Notes under the pieces: model-generated
Seen by the model: only the letters and a program-made list of their open reading frames with translations
Told to the model about the DNA's origin: nothing
The model's database searches: none
Shown here: positions 32,057 through 41,700 of the stretch, piece by piece
Numbering within the stretch: position 1 is the first letter of the stretch
How the letters are laid out: each line of letters starts with the position of its first letter
Assembly (NCBI RefSeq): GCF_026342735.1
Contig: NZ_JAPEMM010000001.1
Span: 1,426,001 to 1,490,000, forward strand
Direction of reading: 5' to 3'
DNA length: 64,000 nucleotides
Origin: Streptomyces sp. NBC_00193
GTDB lineage: Bacteria; Actinomycetota; Actinomycetes; Streptomycetales; Streptomycetaceae
Program-made: the position numbers and the translations under genes

Positions 32057-34489
32057 TCACTTCTTCGCGTTCTTCTCCTTGGCCGCGGCCGGCTTCTTCC
32101 AGCCGATGTCCTGGTACCGCGGGGCTCCGAGGCCGAAGGCGCCGGCATTGACGAGGCCCGGCTTCACGGCCACCAGCTCGGGGCGCTGGTAGAGCGGGAT
32201 GGACCCGGCCGTCGCCCAGATCCGGGCGTCGGCCTTGCGCATCAGCTCGCGGGAGGCCGCCTCGTCCAGCTCGCCGAGCGCCTGGTCGAAGAGCTGGTCG
32301 ATGTGGTCGGTGCCGACCCGGGTGTAGTTCTGTTCGACCAGCAGCGAGCCGTCCGCGGCCGGCTCCGGCTTGGCGAAGATGGGCCGGGCGTCGGTGGCCG
32401 GGTAGGCGGTCGCGGGCCACGAGTAGAGCGCCAGGTCGTACTGGCCCGAGGCGATGTGGTCCTTGAAGAAGCTCTCGTCGGCCACCTTGGTCAGCTCGGT
32501 CTGCACGCCGACCTTCTGGAGCATCTGCGCGATCCGCTCGCCGACCGTGCGCAGCGCCTCCGAACCGGGACCGGCCGGCAGGACGAAGCGCAGGGCGAGG
32601 GGCTTGCCGTCCTTGGCGAGCATGTTGCCGGAGGTGCGTACGGCCTGCTTGGCGGGGGCCGGGCTCGCCTTGGCCGGGTCCGCCGGTTCGGCGGCGGCCT
32701 CGGCGTCGAGGGCCGGGCTGCGCTTGCCGTCGTCCACGGCGTCGGCCTGGGCTTCGGCCTGGGCGCGCAGGTGCTGCTCCTGGAGGTCCGCGAACGGCTC
32801 CGGGGCGAGCACCGGGGAGGGGCGGTTCTGCGCGCCCTGCCCGCTCGCGGCGAAGGCGTCCGCGTCGACGATCTCGCCGTCGTGGGCGGAGCGGTACCGA
32901 CCTTCGGGCAGGTCCGTGCCCGCCGGGTCCTCGGGGCCTTCGGGGCGGTCGTCGGGGTGGGTGTCGCGCAGGGCGGCCGCGAGCCGGGCGGCGCCCCCGG
33001 GCTTGCCGTCGTCCTGGCCGACGATGTAGAGGCCGTCGTTCCCGGTGCCCGGGCCCGCGGCGGGGCCCGCGGCCGGGCCCGCGGGGGTCTTGGAGTCGTC
33101 CGTCTCCTTCGCGGCCTCCGAGCCGGCCTTCGCACCGGCCGGCTCGGTGATCTTGCCGCCGCGGCGCCAGCCGGCGTCCGCGAGCAGGGCCTGCGAGGCC
33201 TGGGTGTCCTGGCCGCCGAGGGCGTCGCTGTTGTCGGCGTACGCCTGCTGCCCGGCCAGCGCGAGGTGGCTGCCCACCGGCTTCGCGGGCAGGCCGAGCG
33301 GCTTCAGGACGATGTCGGCGAGCGCCTGGCGGTCCAGGGCGCGGGCCACGGCGCGGCGTACCCGCTCGTCGGCGAGCGGGCCGCTCGCCCCGTTCATGGC
33401 GAGCTGGGTGTAGGCGGGCTCCAGGGACTTGCGGACGGTGAAGCCGCGCAGGGCGCTCTGCTCCTCGGCGTACCGTTTCACCGCCTCGGCGTGCTTCTGG
33501 CGGGTGGCCTGTGCCTCCTTGGCCTTGTCCTCGTCCAGTCCGAAGGCGAGCGCCCACGACAGGGTGGCCTGCGCGGCCGTCACCGAGGCGGCCGGGCCGT
33601 GGGCCCCGTCGGCCTTGGCGGCGTCGCGGCGGGCCAGGGCGATCCGGTCGGCCCCGGTGCGGTCGATCTCCGCGAGGTCGAGCTTGCCGGCGGCCAGCGC
33701 GGCCGGGCGTTCGGAGCGGGGCACCGCGGTGAGGACCAGGGTGTCGAGCTTGGCGGGGCTGCCCCACCAGCGCGGGTTGCGGGTCAGCGAGGCCGTACCG
33801 GTCTTCTTGTCGACGGCGCCCAGTCCGAAGGGGCCCGCGGTGACCTTCAGGGCGCCCCGGGCTCCCTCGTTGAAGCTCTCCGGGGTGCCGGTGACCTGCT
33901 TGGGGTAAAGGGGGCTGAAGAGGGAGCGCCAGTCGGCGTACGGCCTGACGAAGGTGACCTTGACCTCAAGGTCCGTCTTGCCGCGCTCGATCTTCTCGAT
34001 CCGGTCGTAGCCGGCGTTGCGCGCCGTCCAGTAGGCGGAGTCCTTGCCGTTCAGGGCCCGCCACTGGGCGACGAAGTCGGCGGCGCCGATCTCGCGGCCG
34101 TCGCTCCAGACCGCCTGCTGGTTGAGCTTGTACAGGACGACCTGCTTGGGCTCCCGCTCGACGACCTCGGCCTTCTCCAGGTAGTCGGGATTGGCCACCG
34201 GCCGCCCCTTGCCGTCCAGCACGAACAGCTGGGGCAGTACCGCCCCGGCGATCCGGTTGGTGGTGGTGTCCGCATCGGCCTGGAAGGCGTTGAGGGTGCC
34301 CGGCATCGAGTCCACGGCCCACCGCAGCACCCCGCCGTCGGCGACCTTGTCGCGGGTGGCGGCCGCGATGTCCTGCCCGGCGGCGGCCGGGCCGCCCTCG
34401 TCTTCACCCGCGCCGCAGCCCGCGAGCAGCGGCAGTGCAAGAACTCCCGAGGTCAGGAGCGCCAAGGACCTGCGCCTTCTCTGGGACAT
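32057..34489 (-). CDS. Peptide-binding-like lipoprotein with low-complexity insert (LpqW-like)
   Basis: An 810-residue family 5 solute-binding lipoprotein; the usual length is 530-600. The signal RRRSLALLTSGVLALPLLAGC has a perfect lipobox (LAGC). Residues about 50-450 and 650-800 carry the binding fold (LNQQAVWSDGREIGAADFV; LAMNGASGPLADERVRRAV; SGQYDLALYSWPATAYPAT). Between them is a Pro/Ala/Gly/acidic insert of roughly 190 residues with GPAAGPAAGPG. There are no transporter genes beside it, so it is an orphan binding protein. Position next to typA and near mshB matches mycobacterial LpqW, which influences phosphatidylinositol mannoside/lipoarabinomannan synthesis; a similar role here is not established. 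CGGAGG precedes the ATG. Confidence 0.85.
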   Translation of the reverse strand: MSQRRRRSLALLTSGVLALPLLAGCGAGEDEGGPAAAGQDIAAATRDKVADGGVLRWAVDSMPGTLNAFQADADTTTNRIAGAVLPQLFVLDGKGRPVANPDYLEKAEVVEREPKQVVLYKLNQQAVWSDGREIGAADFVAQWRALNGKDSAYWTARNAGYDRIEKIERGKTDLEVKVTFVRPYADWRSLFSPLYPKQVTGTPESFNEGARGALKVTAGPFGLGAVDKKTGTASLTRNPRWWGSPAKLDTLVLTAVPRSERPAALAAGKLDLAEIDRTGADRIALARRDAAKADGAHGPAASVTAAQATLSWALAFGLDEDKAKEAQATRQKHAEAVKRYAEEQSALRGFTVRKSLEPAYTQLAMNGASGPLADERVRRAVARALDRQALADIVLKPLGLPAKPVGSHLALAGQQAYADNSDALGGQDTQASQALLADAGWRRGGKITEPAGAKAGSEAAKETDDSKTPAGPAAGPAAGPGTGNDGLYIVGQDDGKPGGAARLAAALRDTHPDDRPEGPEDPAGTDLPEGRYRSAHDGEIVDADAFAASGQGAQNRPSPVLAPEPFADLQEQHLRAQAEAQADAVDDGKRSPALDAEAAAEPADPAKASPAPAKQAVRTSGNMLAKDGKPLALRFVLPAGPGSEALRTVGERIAQMLQKVGVQTELTKVADESFFKDHIASGQYDLALYSWPATAYPATDARPIFAKPEPAADGSLLVEQNYTRVGTDHIDQLFDQALGELDEAASRELMRKADARIWATAGSIPLYQRPELVAVKPGLVNAGAFGLGAPRYQDIGWKKPAAAKEKNAKK

Positions 34490-34852
34490 GGGTGGTACCT
34501 CCGGGACGGGGCGTGGGGGGAGCCGTGAAAGGGGATGTTTTGATCACGTTCGGCGGTATATGGAGCTGATCACACTGGGTGCCGAAAACCACTGAAATCG
34601 ACACCCCGCCGTACCCGCCGCAGCCGACCCCCGCCACGCCGCGAACCCCACCCGTGCGGACCAATCCGGCTTGCGCTCCGGGCGGGCGTTCCTCCGTAAG
34701 AGGGATGAAAATGGGGGCAGGGAGGGGCGCACGGTTCGCGCCTGCGCGCCCGCAATCGCTGCACGTCCCTTCACAACGGGGGACGGGAGGCGCGACACTC
34801 GCAGGCGCACATGAGCGTTGCCACCGCACTCAAGCGGAAGTGAGGGCAAATC
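34490..34852. other. Divergent promoter region, LpqW-like gene / sdh side
   Basis: A 363-bp spacer between divergent genes. It contains two TGATCAC sites at 34541-34547 and 34567-34573, 26 bp apart, close to the lipoprotein start. No gene with a credible ribosome site is seen inside. Confidence 0.4.
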
Positions 34853-35074
34853 ATGTCCCTGCAAGACGATTTGACCGCCGTACGGCGCAACCTGAACGAG
34901 CTGGTCCGCTCCGTGGAGCAGCTGGAGAAGGATGTCGCGCGGCAGGCACCGGCCGCCTCCCGGCCTCCCGGCGCGGGCCCGATGGTCAGCGTCCCGGACA
35001 CCCCGTACGACAGTGCGCTGTGGACGGACGCCGACGACGAAGGTCTCGGCGCCCGCGACCGCCGCGCTCCCTGA
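34853..35074 (+). CDS. Small coiled-coil protein upstream of sdh
   Basis: A 73-residue protein. Residues 1-32 (LQDDLTAVRRNLNELVRSVEQLEKDV) show heptad spacing of Leu/Val and should form a coiled coil. The C-terminal half is Pro/Gly- and Asp-rich and disordered-looking. There is no signal peptide or membrane helix. GGAAGTGAG precedes the ATG. It lies 104 bp before the succinate dehydrogenase anchor gene on the same strand and may share its promoter. The function is unknown. Confidence 0.7.
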   Translation: MSLQDDLTAVRRNLNELVRSVEQLEKDVARQAPAASRPPGAGPMVSVPDTPYDSALWTDADDEGLGARDRRAP

Positions 35075-35178
35075 CCCACTCTCTCCCGCACACCCCACGA
35101 CCCCATCGGACCCGGTCACCCGCAGCGACGGCGGCCGGGTCCCCGGGGCACCCCTCATCACTCCACCCGGAGTCCCTC

Positions 35179-36003
35179 TTGGCCACAGGCACCCAACCAT
35201 CCCCACAGCGGCCCGGCGGCGTCCACGACGCCTCGCGGGCCGCGATCGCGGCCCGGCACCTGCGGACCGACCGGTGGTGGCTCTCCCCCGCCGGCACCGC
35301 GGCCGGGCTGCTCGCCTTCATCGTCTACTCGACCTGGCGGGCCTTCGCCAACGACGACTACTACGCGGCGCCGTACGTCTCCCCGTTCTACTCGCCGTGC
35401 CTCGCGGAGAACTGCGCCGACATGCGCGGCGGCCCGAACCTCGACCTCTTCGGCAGCTGGTGGGGCCTGTCCCCCGCGCTGCTGATCCTGGTCTTCCCGC
35501 TCGGCTTCCGGCTGACCTGCTACTACTACCGCAAGGCCTACTACCGGGGCTTCTGGGCCTCGCCTCCGGCCTGCGCGGTGGCCGAGCCGCACGCCTCGTA
35601 CAGCGGTGAGACCCGCTTCCCGCTGATCTTCCAGAACATGCACCGGTACTTCTTCTACGCGGCGCTGCCGGTCGCGGGCATCCTCACCTACGACACCGTG
35701 CTGACCTTCCGCGACGAGCACTACGCGTGGGGCCACATGGGCCTCGGCACCCTCCTGTTCCTCGTCAACATCGGGCTGATCTGGGCGTACACGCTGTCCT
35801 GCCATTCCTGCCGGCACATCATGGGCGGCCGCCTGAAGCACTTCTCCAAGCACCCGGTCCGCTACCGGCTGTGGGGCTGGATCAGCCGTCTCAACACCCG
35901 TCACATGCAGCTGGCGTGGGCCTCGCTGATCAGCGTGGCCCTGTGCGACTTCTACGTGTACCTGCTGGCCAGCGGCGCCTTCACCGACCCGAGGATCTTC
36001 TAG
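35179..36003 (+). CDS. sdhC: Succinate dehydrogenase membrane anchor subunit
   Basis: A 274-residue integral membrane protein with at least five predicted helices (SPAGTAAGLLAFIVYSTW; LSPALLILVFPLGFRLTCYY; RYFFYAALPVAGILTY; MGLGTLLFLVNIGLIWAYTL; AWASLISVALCDFYVYLLA). Length, topology and the overlap with the flavoprotein gene match the single anchor of the mycobacterial Sdh1 complex (Rv0249c type) rather than the SdhC/SdhD pair. CxxCR in SCHSCRHIMGG and several His could take part in quinone or cofactor binding; this is not proven. The start is taken as TTG at 35179 with CGGAG 6 nt upstream; no ATG or GTG stands nearby in frame. Confidence 0.82.
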   Translation: MATGTQPSPQRPGGVHDASRAAIAARHLRTDRWWLSPAGTAAGLLAFIVYSTWRAFANDDYYAAPYVSPFYSPCLAENCADMRGGPNLDLFGSWWGLSPALLILVFPLGFRLTCYYYRKAYYRGFWASPPACAVAEPHASYSGETRFPLIFQNMHRYFFYAALPVAGILTYDTVLTFRDEHYAWGHMGLGTLLFLVNIGLIWAYTLSCHSCRHIMGGRLKHFSKHPVRYRLWGWISRLNTRHMQLAWASLISVALCDFYVYLLASGAFTDPRIF

Positions 36004-37916
36004 TGACCCAAGTGGAACGGCAGCAGTGGGACGTGGTCGTCGTCGGGGCCGGCGGCGCCGGGCTGCGGGCCGCGATCGAGGCGCGCGAGCGGGGCGCCCG
36101 TACGGCCGTGATCTGCAAATCCCTCTTCGGCAAGGCCCACACCGTGATGGCGGAGGGCGGGATCGCCGCCTCCATGGGCAACGTCAACGAGGGCGACAAC
36201 TGGCAGGTCCACTTCCGCGACACGATGCGCGGCGGCAAGTTCCTGAACCAGTGGCGGATGGCGGAGCTGCACGCCAAGGAGGCCCCGGACCGGGTCTGGG
36301 AGCTGGAGACCTGGGGCGCGCTCTTCGACCGCACGCCCGACGGGAAGATCTCGCAGCGCAACTTCGGCGGGCACGAGTACCCGCGGCTCGCGCACGTCGG
36401 CGACCGGACCGGGCTGGAGCTGATCCGCACCCTCCAGCAGAAGATCGTCCAGCTCCAGCAGGAGGACTTCAAGGAGTACGGGGACTACGAGGCCCGGCTC
36501 AAGGTCTTCCAGGAATGCACGGTGACGCGGGTCCTGAAGGACGGGGAGAGGGTCTCGGGGACCTTCTGCTACGAGCGCGAGACCGGCCGGTTCTTCGTCC
36601 TGGAGGCCCCCGCGGTGGTGCTGGCCACGGGCGGCATCGGGAAGTCCTTCAAGACCACGTCCAACTCGTGGGAGTACACCGGCGACGGCCACGCGCTGGC
36701 GCTGCTCGCCGGGGCGCCGCTGCTGAACATGGAGTTCGTGCAGTTCCACCCGACCGGCATGGTCTGGCCGCCCTCGGTGAAGGGCATCCTCGTCACCGAG
36801 TCGGTGCGCGGCGACGGCGGGGTGCTGCGCAACAGCGAGGGCAAGCGGTTCATGTTCGATTACATCCCGGACGTGTTCAAGGAGAAGTACGCGCAGTCCG
36901 AGGAGGAGGGCGACCGCTGGTACGAGGACCCGGACCACAACCGGCGCCCGCCCGAGCTGCTCCCCCGCGACGAGGTGGCCCGCGCCATCAACTCCGAGGT
37001 CAAGGCCGGGCGCGGGTCCCCGCACGGCGGGGTGTTCCTCGACGTGTCCACCCGGATGCCGGCGGAGAAGATCAAGCGGCGGCTCCCGTCGATGTACCAC
37101 CAGTTCAAGGAGCTGGCGGACGTGGACATCACCGCCGAGCCGATGGAGGTCGGCCCGACCTGCCACTACGTGATGGGCGGCATCGCGGTCGAGTCCGACA
37201 CGGCCGCCACCCTCGGGGTACCGGGGCTGTTCGCCGCCGGTGAGGTCGCGGGCGGGATGCACGGGTCCAACCGGCTCGGCGGGAACTCCCTCTCCGACCT
37301 GCTGGTCTTCGGCCGCCGGGCCGGGCTGCACGCGGCCGAGTACGCGGCGCGGGACGCCCCGGCCGTCGGCGGGCGGCCCGAGGTGTCCCAGGCGCAGATC
37401 GACGCGGCCGCCGCGGAGGCGCTGGCCCCGTTCCATGCCGCCGAGGGCGCGGAGAACCCGTACACCCTGCACCAGGAGCTCCAGACGGCCATGAACGACC
37501 TCGTCGGGATCATCCGCCGCGAGGGCGAGATGGCCCAGGCCCTGGAGAAGCTCTCGGGCCTGCGCGTACGGGCCGCACGGGCCGGGGTCGAGGGGCACCG
37601 GCAGTTCAACCCGGGCTGGCACCTGGCCCTGGACCTGCGCAACATGCTGCTGGTCAGCGAGTGCGTGGCCCGCGCGGCCCTGGAGCGCACCGAGAGCCGG
37701 GGCGGGCACACCCGCGAGGACTGCCCGGCGATGGAGCGGTCCTGGCGGCCGGTGAACCTGCTGTGCCGGCCCGTCGACCCAGCTCCCTCGGATCCGGCCG
37801 CGGACCGCATCGAGCTGACCCGGGTGCGCACCGATCCCATCCGATCCGACCTGCTCGCGCTCTTCGAGAAGGAAGAGCTGGTCAAGTACCTCGCCGAAGA
37901 GGAGCTGTACGAATGA
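36003..37916 (+). CDS. sdhA: Succinate dehydrogenase flavoprotein subunit
   Basis: A 637-residue flavoprotein that oxidises succinate to fumarate. The FAD dinucleotide fold VVVGAGGAGLRAAIEA starts near residue 11. The His of KAHTVMAEGG corresponds to the covalent FAD attachment site. Further signatures are QFHPTGM, RGDGGVLRNSEGKRFM, CHYVMGGIAVESD, GGMHGSNRLGGNSLSD and RTESRGGHTREDCP (active-site Arg). The GTG start shares its G with the anchor-gene stop, and its own stop overlaps the iron-sulfur subunit start, so the complex is made by coupled translation. Confidence 0.96.
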   Translation: MTQVERQQWDVVVVGAGGAGLRAAIEARERGARTAVICKSLFGKAHTVMAEGGIAASMGNVNEGDNWQVHFRDTMRGGKFLNQWRMAELHAKEAPDRVWELETWGALFDRTPDGKISQRNFGGHEYPRLAHVGDRTGLELIRTLQQKIVQLQQEDFKEYGDYEARLKVFQECTVTRVLKDGERVSGTFCYERETGRFFVLEAPAVVLATGGIGKSFKTTSNSWEYTGDGHALALLAGAPLLNMEFVQFHPTGMVWPPSVKGILVTESVRGDGGVLRNSEGKRFMFDYIPDVFKEKYAQSEEEGDRWYEDPDHNRRPPELLPRDEVARAINSEVKAGRGSPHGGVFLDVSTRMPAEKIKRRLPSMYHQFKELADVDITAEPMEVGPTCHYVMGGIAVESDTAATLGVPGLFAAGEVAGGMHGSNRLGGNSLSDLLVFGRRAGLHAAEYAARDAPAVGGRPEVSQAQIDAAAAEALAPFHAAEGAENPYTLHQELQTAMNDLVGIIRREGEMAQALEKLSGLRVRAARAGVEGHRQFNPGWHLALDLRNMLLVSECVARAALERTESRGGHTREDCPAMERSWRPVNLLCRPVDPAPSDPAADRIELTRVRTDPIRSDLLALFEKEELVKYLAEEELYE

Positions 37917-38686
37917 GCACCTACGATGCCGCGTTCCGGATCTGGCGGGGCGACGCGGAGGGCGGTGAGCTGCGCGACTTCACCGTGGAGGTGCACGACG
38001 GGGAGGTGGTCCTGGACATCGTCCACCGGCTGCAGGCCACCCAGGCGTCCGACCTGGCGGTGCGGTGGAACTGCAAGGCAGGCAAGTGCGGTTCGTGCAG
38101 CGCGGAGGTCAACGGGCGGCCGCGGCTGATGTGCATGACGCGGATGTCGACCTTCTCCCGCGAGGAGACGATCACCGTGACCCCGCTGCGGGCCTTCCCG
38201 GTCGTCCGCGACCTGGTGACGGACGTGTCCTTCAACTACCAGAAGGCGCGCGAGGTGCCCGCCTTCGTGCCGCCCGCCGGGGTGGCGCCCGGCGAGTACC
38301 GGATGCAGCAGATCGATGTGGAGCGCTCGCAGGAGTTCAGGAAGTGCATCGAGTGCTTCCTGTGCCAGGACACCTGTCACGTGGTGCGTGACCACGAGGA
38401 GAACAAGGCGGCCTTCGCCGGTCCGCGCTTCCTGATGCGGGTGGCGGAGCTGGACATGCACCCGCTGGACGCGGCGGCCGAGGCGGGCCTGGACCGCAAG
38501 CGCACGGCGCAGGAGGAACACGGGCTCGGCTACTGCAACATCACCAAGTGCTGCACGGAGGTCTGCCCCGAGGGGATCAAGATCACCGACAACGCCCTGA
38601 TCCCGCTGAAGGAGCGGGCCGTGGACCGCAAGTACGACCCGCTGGTGTGGCTGGGGAACAAGATCGGTCGCCGGTCCGGCCAATAG
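37913..38686 (+). CDS. sdhB: Succinate dehydrogenase iron-sulfur subunit
   Basis: A 257-residue electron-transfer subunit. The N-terminal plant-type [2Fe-2S] motif is CKAGKCGSCSAEVNGRPRLMC; the C-terminal domain has CIECFLCQDTCHV and CNITKCCTEVCPEGI for the [4Fe-4S] and [3Fe-4S] clusters. It passes electrons from SdhA FAD to quinone at the anchor. The ATG overlaps the sdhA stop (ATGA). A hairpin follows the stop. Confidence 0.96.
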   Translation: MSTYDAAFRIWRGDAEGGELRDFTVEVHDGEVVLDIVHRLQATQASDLAVRWNCKAGKCGSCSAEVNGRPRLMCMTRMSTFSREETITVTPLRAFPVVRDLVTDVSFNYQKAREVPAFVPPAGVAPGEYRMQQIDVERSQEFRKCIECFLCQDTCHVVRDHEENKAAFAGPRFLMRVAELDMHPLDAAAEAGLDRKRTAQEEHGLGYCNITKCCTEVCPEGIKITDNALIPLKERAVDRKYDPLVWLGNKIGRRSGQ

Positions 38687-38719
38687 CCGCCCCCAATCGT
38701 TCACTTGGCAGGACAGAAT

Positions 38720-38760
38720 GCCCCCTGAGCAACGTCGTTGACGTGAAGTCAGGGGGCTTT
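38720..38760 (+). terminator. sdh operon terminator
   Basis: A 9-bp outer stem (GCCCCCTGA / TCAGGGGGC) with an inner ACGTC/GACGT helix, followed by TTT. It ends 4 bp before the GTG of the kinase gene and includes that gene's AGGGGG ribosome site, so folding could also affect kinase translation. Confidence 0.75.
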
Positions 38761-38764
38761 CGCG

Positions 38765-41700
38765 GTGCGGGTGGGGGATGAGCTGGCGGGCCGGTACCGC
38801 CTCGAACAGCGGCTCGGCAAAGGCGGCTTCGGCGAGGTGTGGCGGGCGCACGACACGGCGCTGGACCGGGCCGTGGCGGTGAAGGTGCTCCTGGAGACGG
38901 CCATGGCCGACGAGGCCGTCGCCCGCTTCCGGCGCGAGGCCACCATCGGGGCGCGGCTCCAGCATCCCGGCATCACCGTCGTGCACGACGTGGGCCAGGA
39001 GGAGGGCCGGCTCTTCATCGTGATGGAGCTGCTGGCGGGCGAGGACCTGCGCAGCACGCTGTCCCGGGTACCGGGCGGGCTGCCGGTTCCGGTGGCGCTG
39101 GAGCTGGCCGCCCAGGCCGCGGAGGCGCTGGCCGCAGCGCACGAACGCTCGGTGATCCACCGGGACTTGAAGCCGGCCAACCTCTTCCTGATGCCCAGCG
39201 GGCGGGTCAAGATCTGCGACTTCGGCATCGCGCACTCCTCGGACGCCACGGCCGGCTGGACGGTCACCGGCCGGATCTTCGGGAGCCCGCCGTACATGGC
39301 CCCCGAGCAGTGGCGGGGCGAGCGGGTGGACGCCCGGTGCGATCTGTACGCGCTGGGGTGCGTGCTGTACGCGCTGCTGAGCGGGGAGCCGCCCTTCGGG
39401 GAGGGCGAGGTTCCCTACGTCCTGATGCGCCGGCACATCGAGGACCTGCCGCGTTCGCTGCGGGAGGCCGGTGCGGTGGTCCCGCCGGAGGTGGAGCGGC
39501 TGGTGCGGCAGCTGCTGGAGAAGGACCCGGCGGCCCGCCCCCGCTCGGCGCAGGCCGTGGCCGCGGCGCTACGGGCCCTGCCGGGCGAATCCCTGTCCGG
39601 GGGCGGGGCGCAGGGCGGCGGCACCCTGGCCGGAGGTGGGGCGCGGGACGGGTCCCTGCCCGGTGACGCCCCGCGCGGGGCGGACGGGGACGGGACCGAG
39701 GTGGGGGCCCGGGACGGGGACGGGTTCGGCGGGATCCGGGACGCGGACGGCGGGATCCGGGACGGGGACGGGGATACCCGCGGGGGCGCGTCGGAGGTCT
39801 GGGGCGGAGGTGGGGAGGAGTCCGGCCGGGAGGAGTCCGGCCGGGAGGAGTCCGGCCGGGAGGAGTCCGGCCGGGAGGGTGTCGCGGAGGTGCCTGCCGG
39901 GGTGCGGGCGTTCGTGCGGGAGCTGTTGGTGGAGGCCGAGGTCGGGCTGCGGGGGCTGGAGCCCGGGGACGAGGCGCGCATCGACGTGCTGACCGTGGCC
40001 GCCGACGCCGCGGCGCGCTTCGACGCGGAGCTCGCGGGGCGGCTGCTCGGCGACGCCGAGATCGCGGCGTGGGAGGGCGGCCGTGGCGACGGGGCGCGGG
40101 TGGCCCGGCTGCTGACCCGGCTGGCCAGGGCCACGTCCACCCGTGCCCCGGCGCGGGCCCGGCGGCTGCTGACCGACGCGCAGCAGGCGCTGTTCACGGT
40201 GTTCGGCTCCGACCGGGAGGGTCCGCTGTGCGAGGTGGCGGAGGAGCTGGCCGTGGTCGCCCCCGGGCAGGCCGCCCGGATCGCCGCGGACCACTTCGCG
40301 GACGCCCGGACGGACAAGCGGCTCCGGGCCCGCGTCGCCACGGCCGTCGCGGCGGCCGATCCCGCCGAGGCCGAGCTGCAGTTGGCGCTGATCCCGGACG
40401 CCGGGCAGCGCGGTGCCGCCACCTACGACATGGTGGTGGCCGTCGCCCCGCACGACGTGGCGGCGGCCCTGCGGCTCAGCGAGCGCATCGGCTCCGCCGG
40501 GGGACGGCTGCTGGCGCTGTGCCAGGTGGCGCGGGAGCGCTTCGCGGCCGGGGACCCGGCGGGCGGGGCCCGGGCGGTGGAGCAGGCCGAGGAGGAGCTG
40601 CCGCGGTTCCTGGAGGAGCGGGCGGCCTGGCTCCGCGAGGAGGCGGCGCAGCACGCCGGGGAGGGCCGCTCCGACCGGGCGGAGCGGCTGCGGAAGCAGG
40701 CCGACGCCCTGCTGGGCGGGGGCCCCGGGGAGGCCGCCGACGCGAAGGCCGACCACGCGCTGGCCTCGCTGGCCACGGCCCGGTCCTACCGGGACCAGGA
40801 CGCCCGGCCGCCGATGGACGCGGCGGCGGCGCGGGAATGGGCCGACCGGGCACGGAGCCGGCCGGACCCGGCGCAGCGGTCCCTGCAACTGGCCCTCGGT
40901 GCCCGGCTGTCCGTGGGGACGGGCCGGGTGCCCTGGCTGGCGGAGGCCGCCGCCGACGCGGGGAGCCCGCCGCCGGCCGGGATCAGGGCCCTGGGCGGCC
41001 CGGACACGGGGGCCGGGTCGCGCCTGCCGGGGCCCGGGCCGAAGCGGCGTACCGAGCCCGGGGACCGCGCCTGGCACACGGATGCCCGGCCGGACGCCGC
41101 GTACGCGGCCGGCGCGCACGTGGTGTGGCGGTCGGGGGCCGAGGTGGGCTGCGTACGGGCCGAGGACGGTGCGACCCGGTGGACGGCCCGCTCCGACGAG
41201 GGCGTGGGCCCCACCGCGCCCGCGCTGCCCGGGACGGGGCCGCTCCTGGTGGCCTGCGCGGCGGACGCGGCCACGGTGTACGTCGAGGTCCGGCGCGAGG
41301 GCGCGCCCGGGGTACGGCTGCTGGCGCGCGAGCCGCGCGACGGGCGGGTGCGGTGGTGGCGGGACCTGCCCGGCACGGAGCCGGCGTCCGGCGCCGCAGG
41401 CTCCCACCTCCCCGGGCCTCGGCCGCTGCGCGCCGTGGGTCCGGTGCTGGTGCACGGGGCGCCCGGGGACCTGACCGCGCTGCGGGCGGCGACGGGAGAG
41501 GTCCTGTGGCAGCGCCCGGTTCCCGACCCGGCGACGCGCTCCCCCGCCGCGGTGGGCGACTGCCTGGTCCTCGCGGACGATCTGCGGCTGCGGGCGCTGC
41601 ACCTGCCGACCGGCCGCCCGGTGTGGTCCTTCCAGCGGTCCCGCCCGACGGCGCGCACGCTGCACGATCCGCGGCTCTCCGGGAGCGGCCTGGTCCACCT

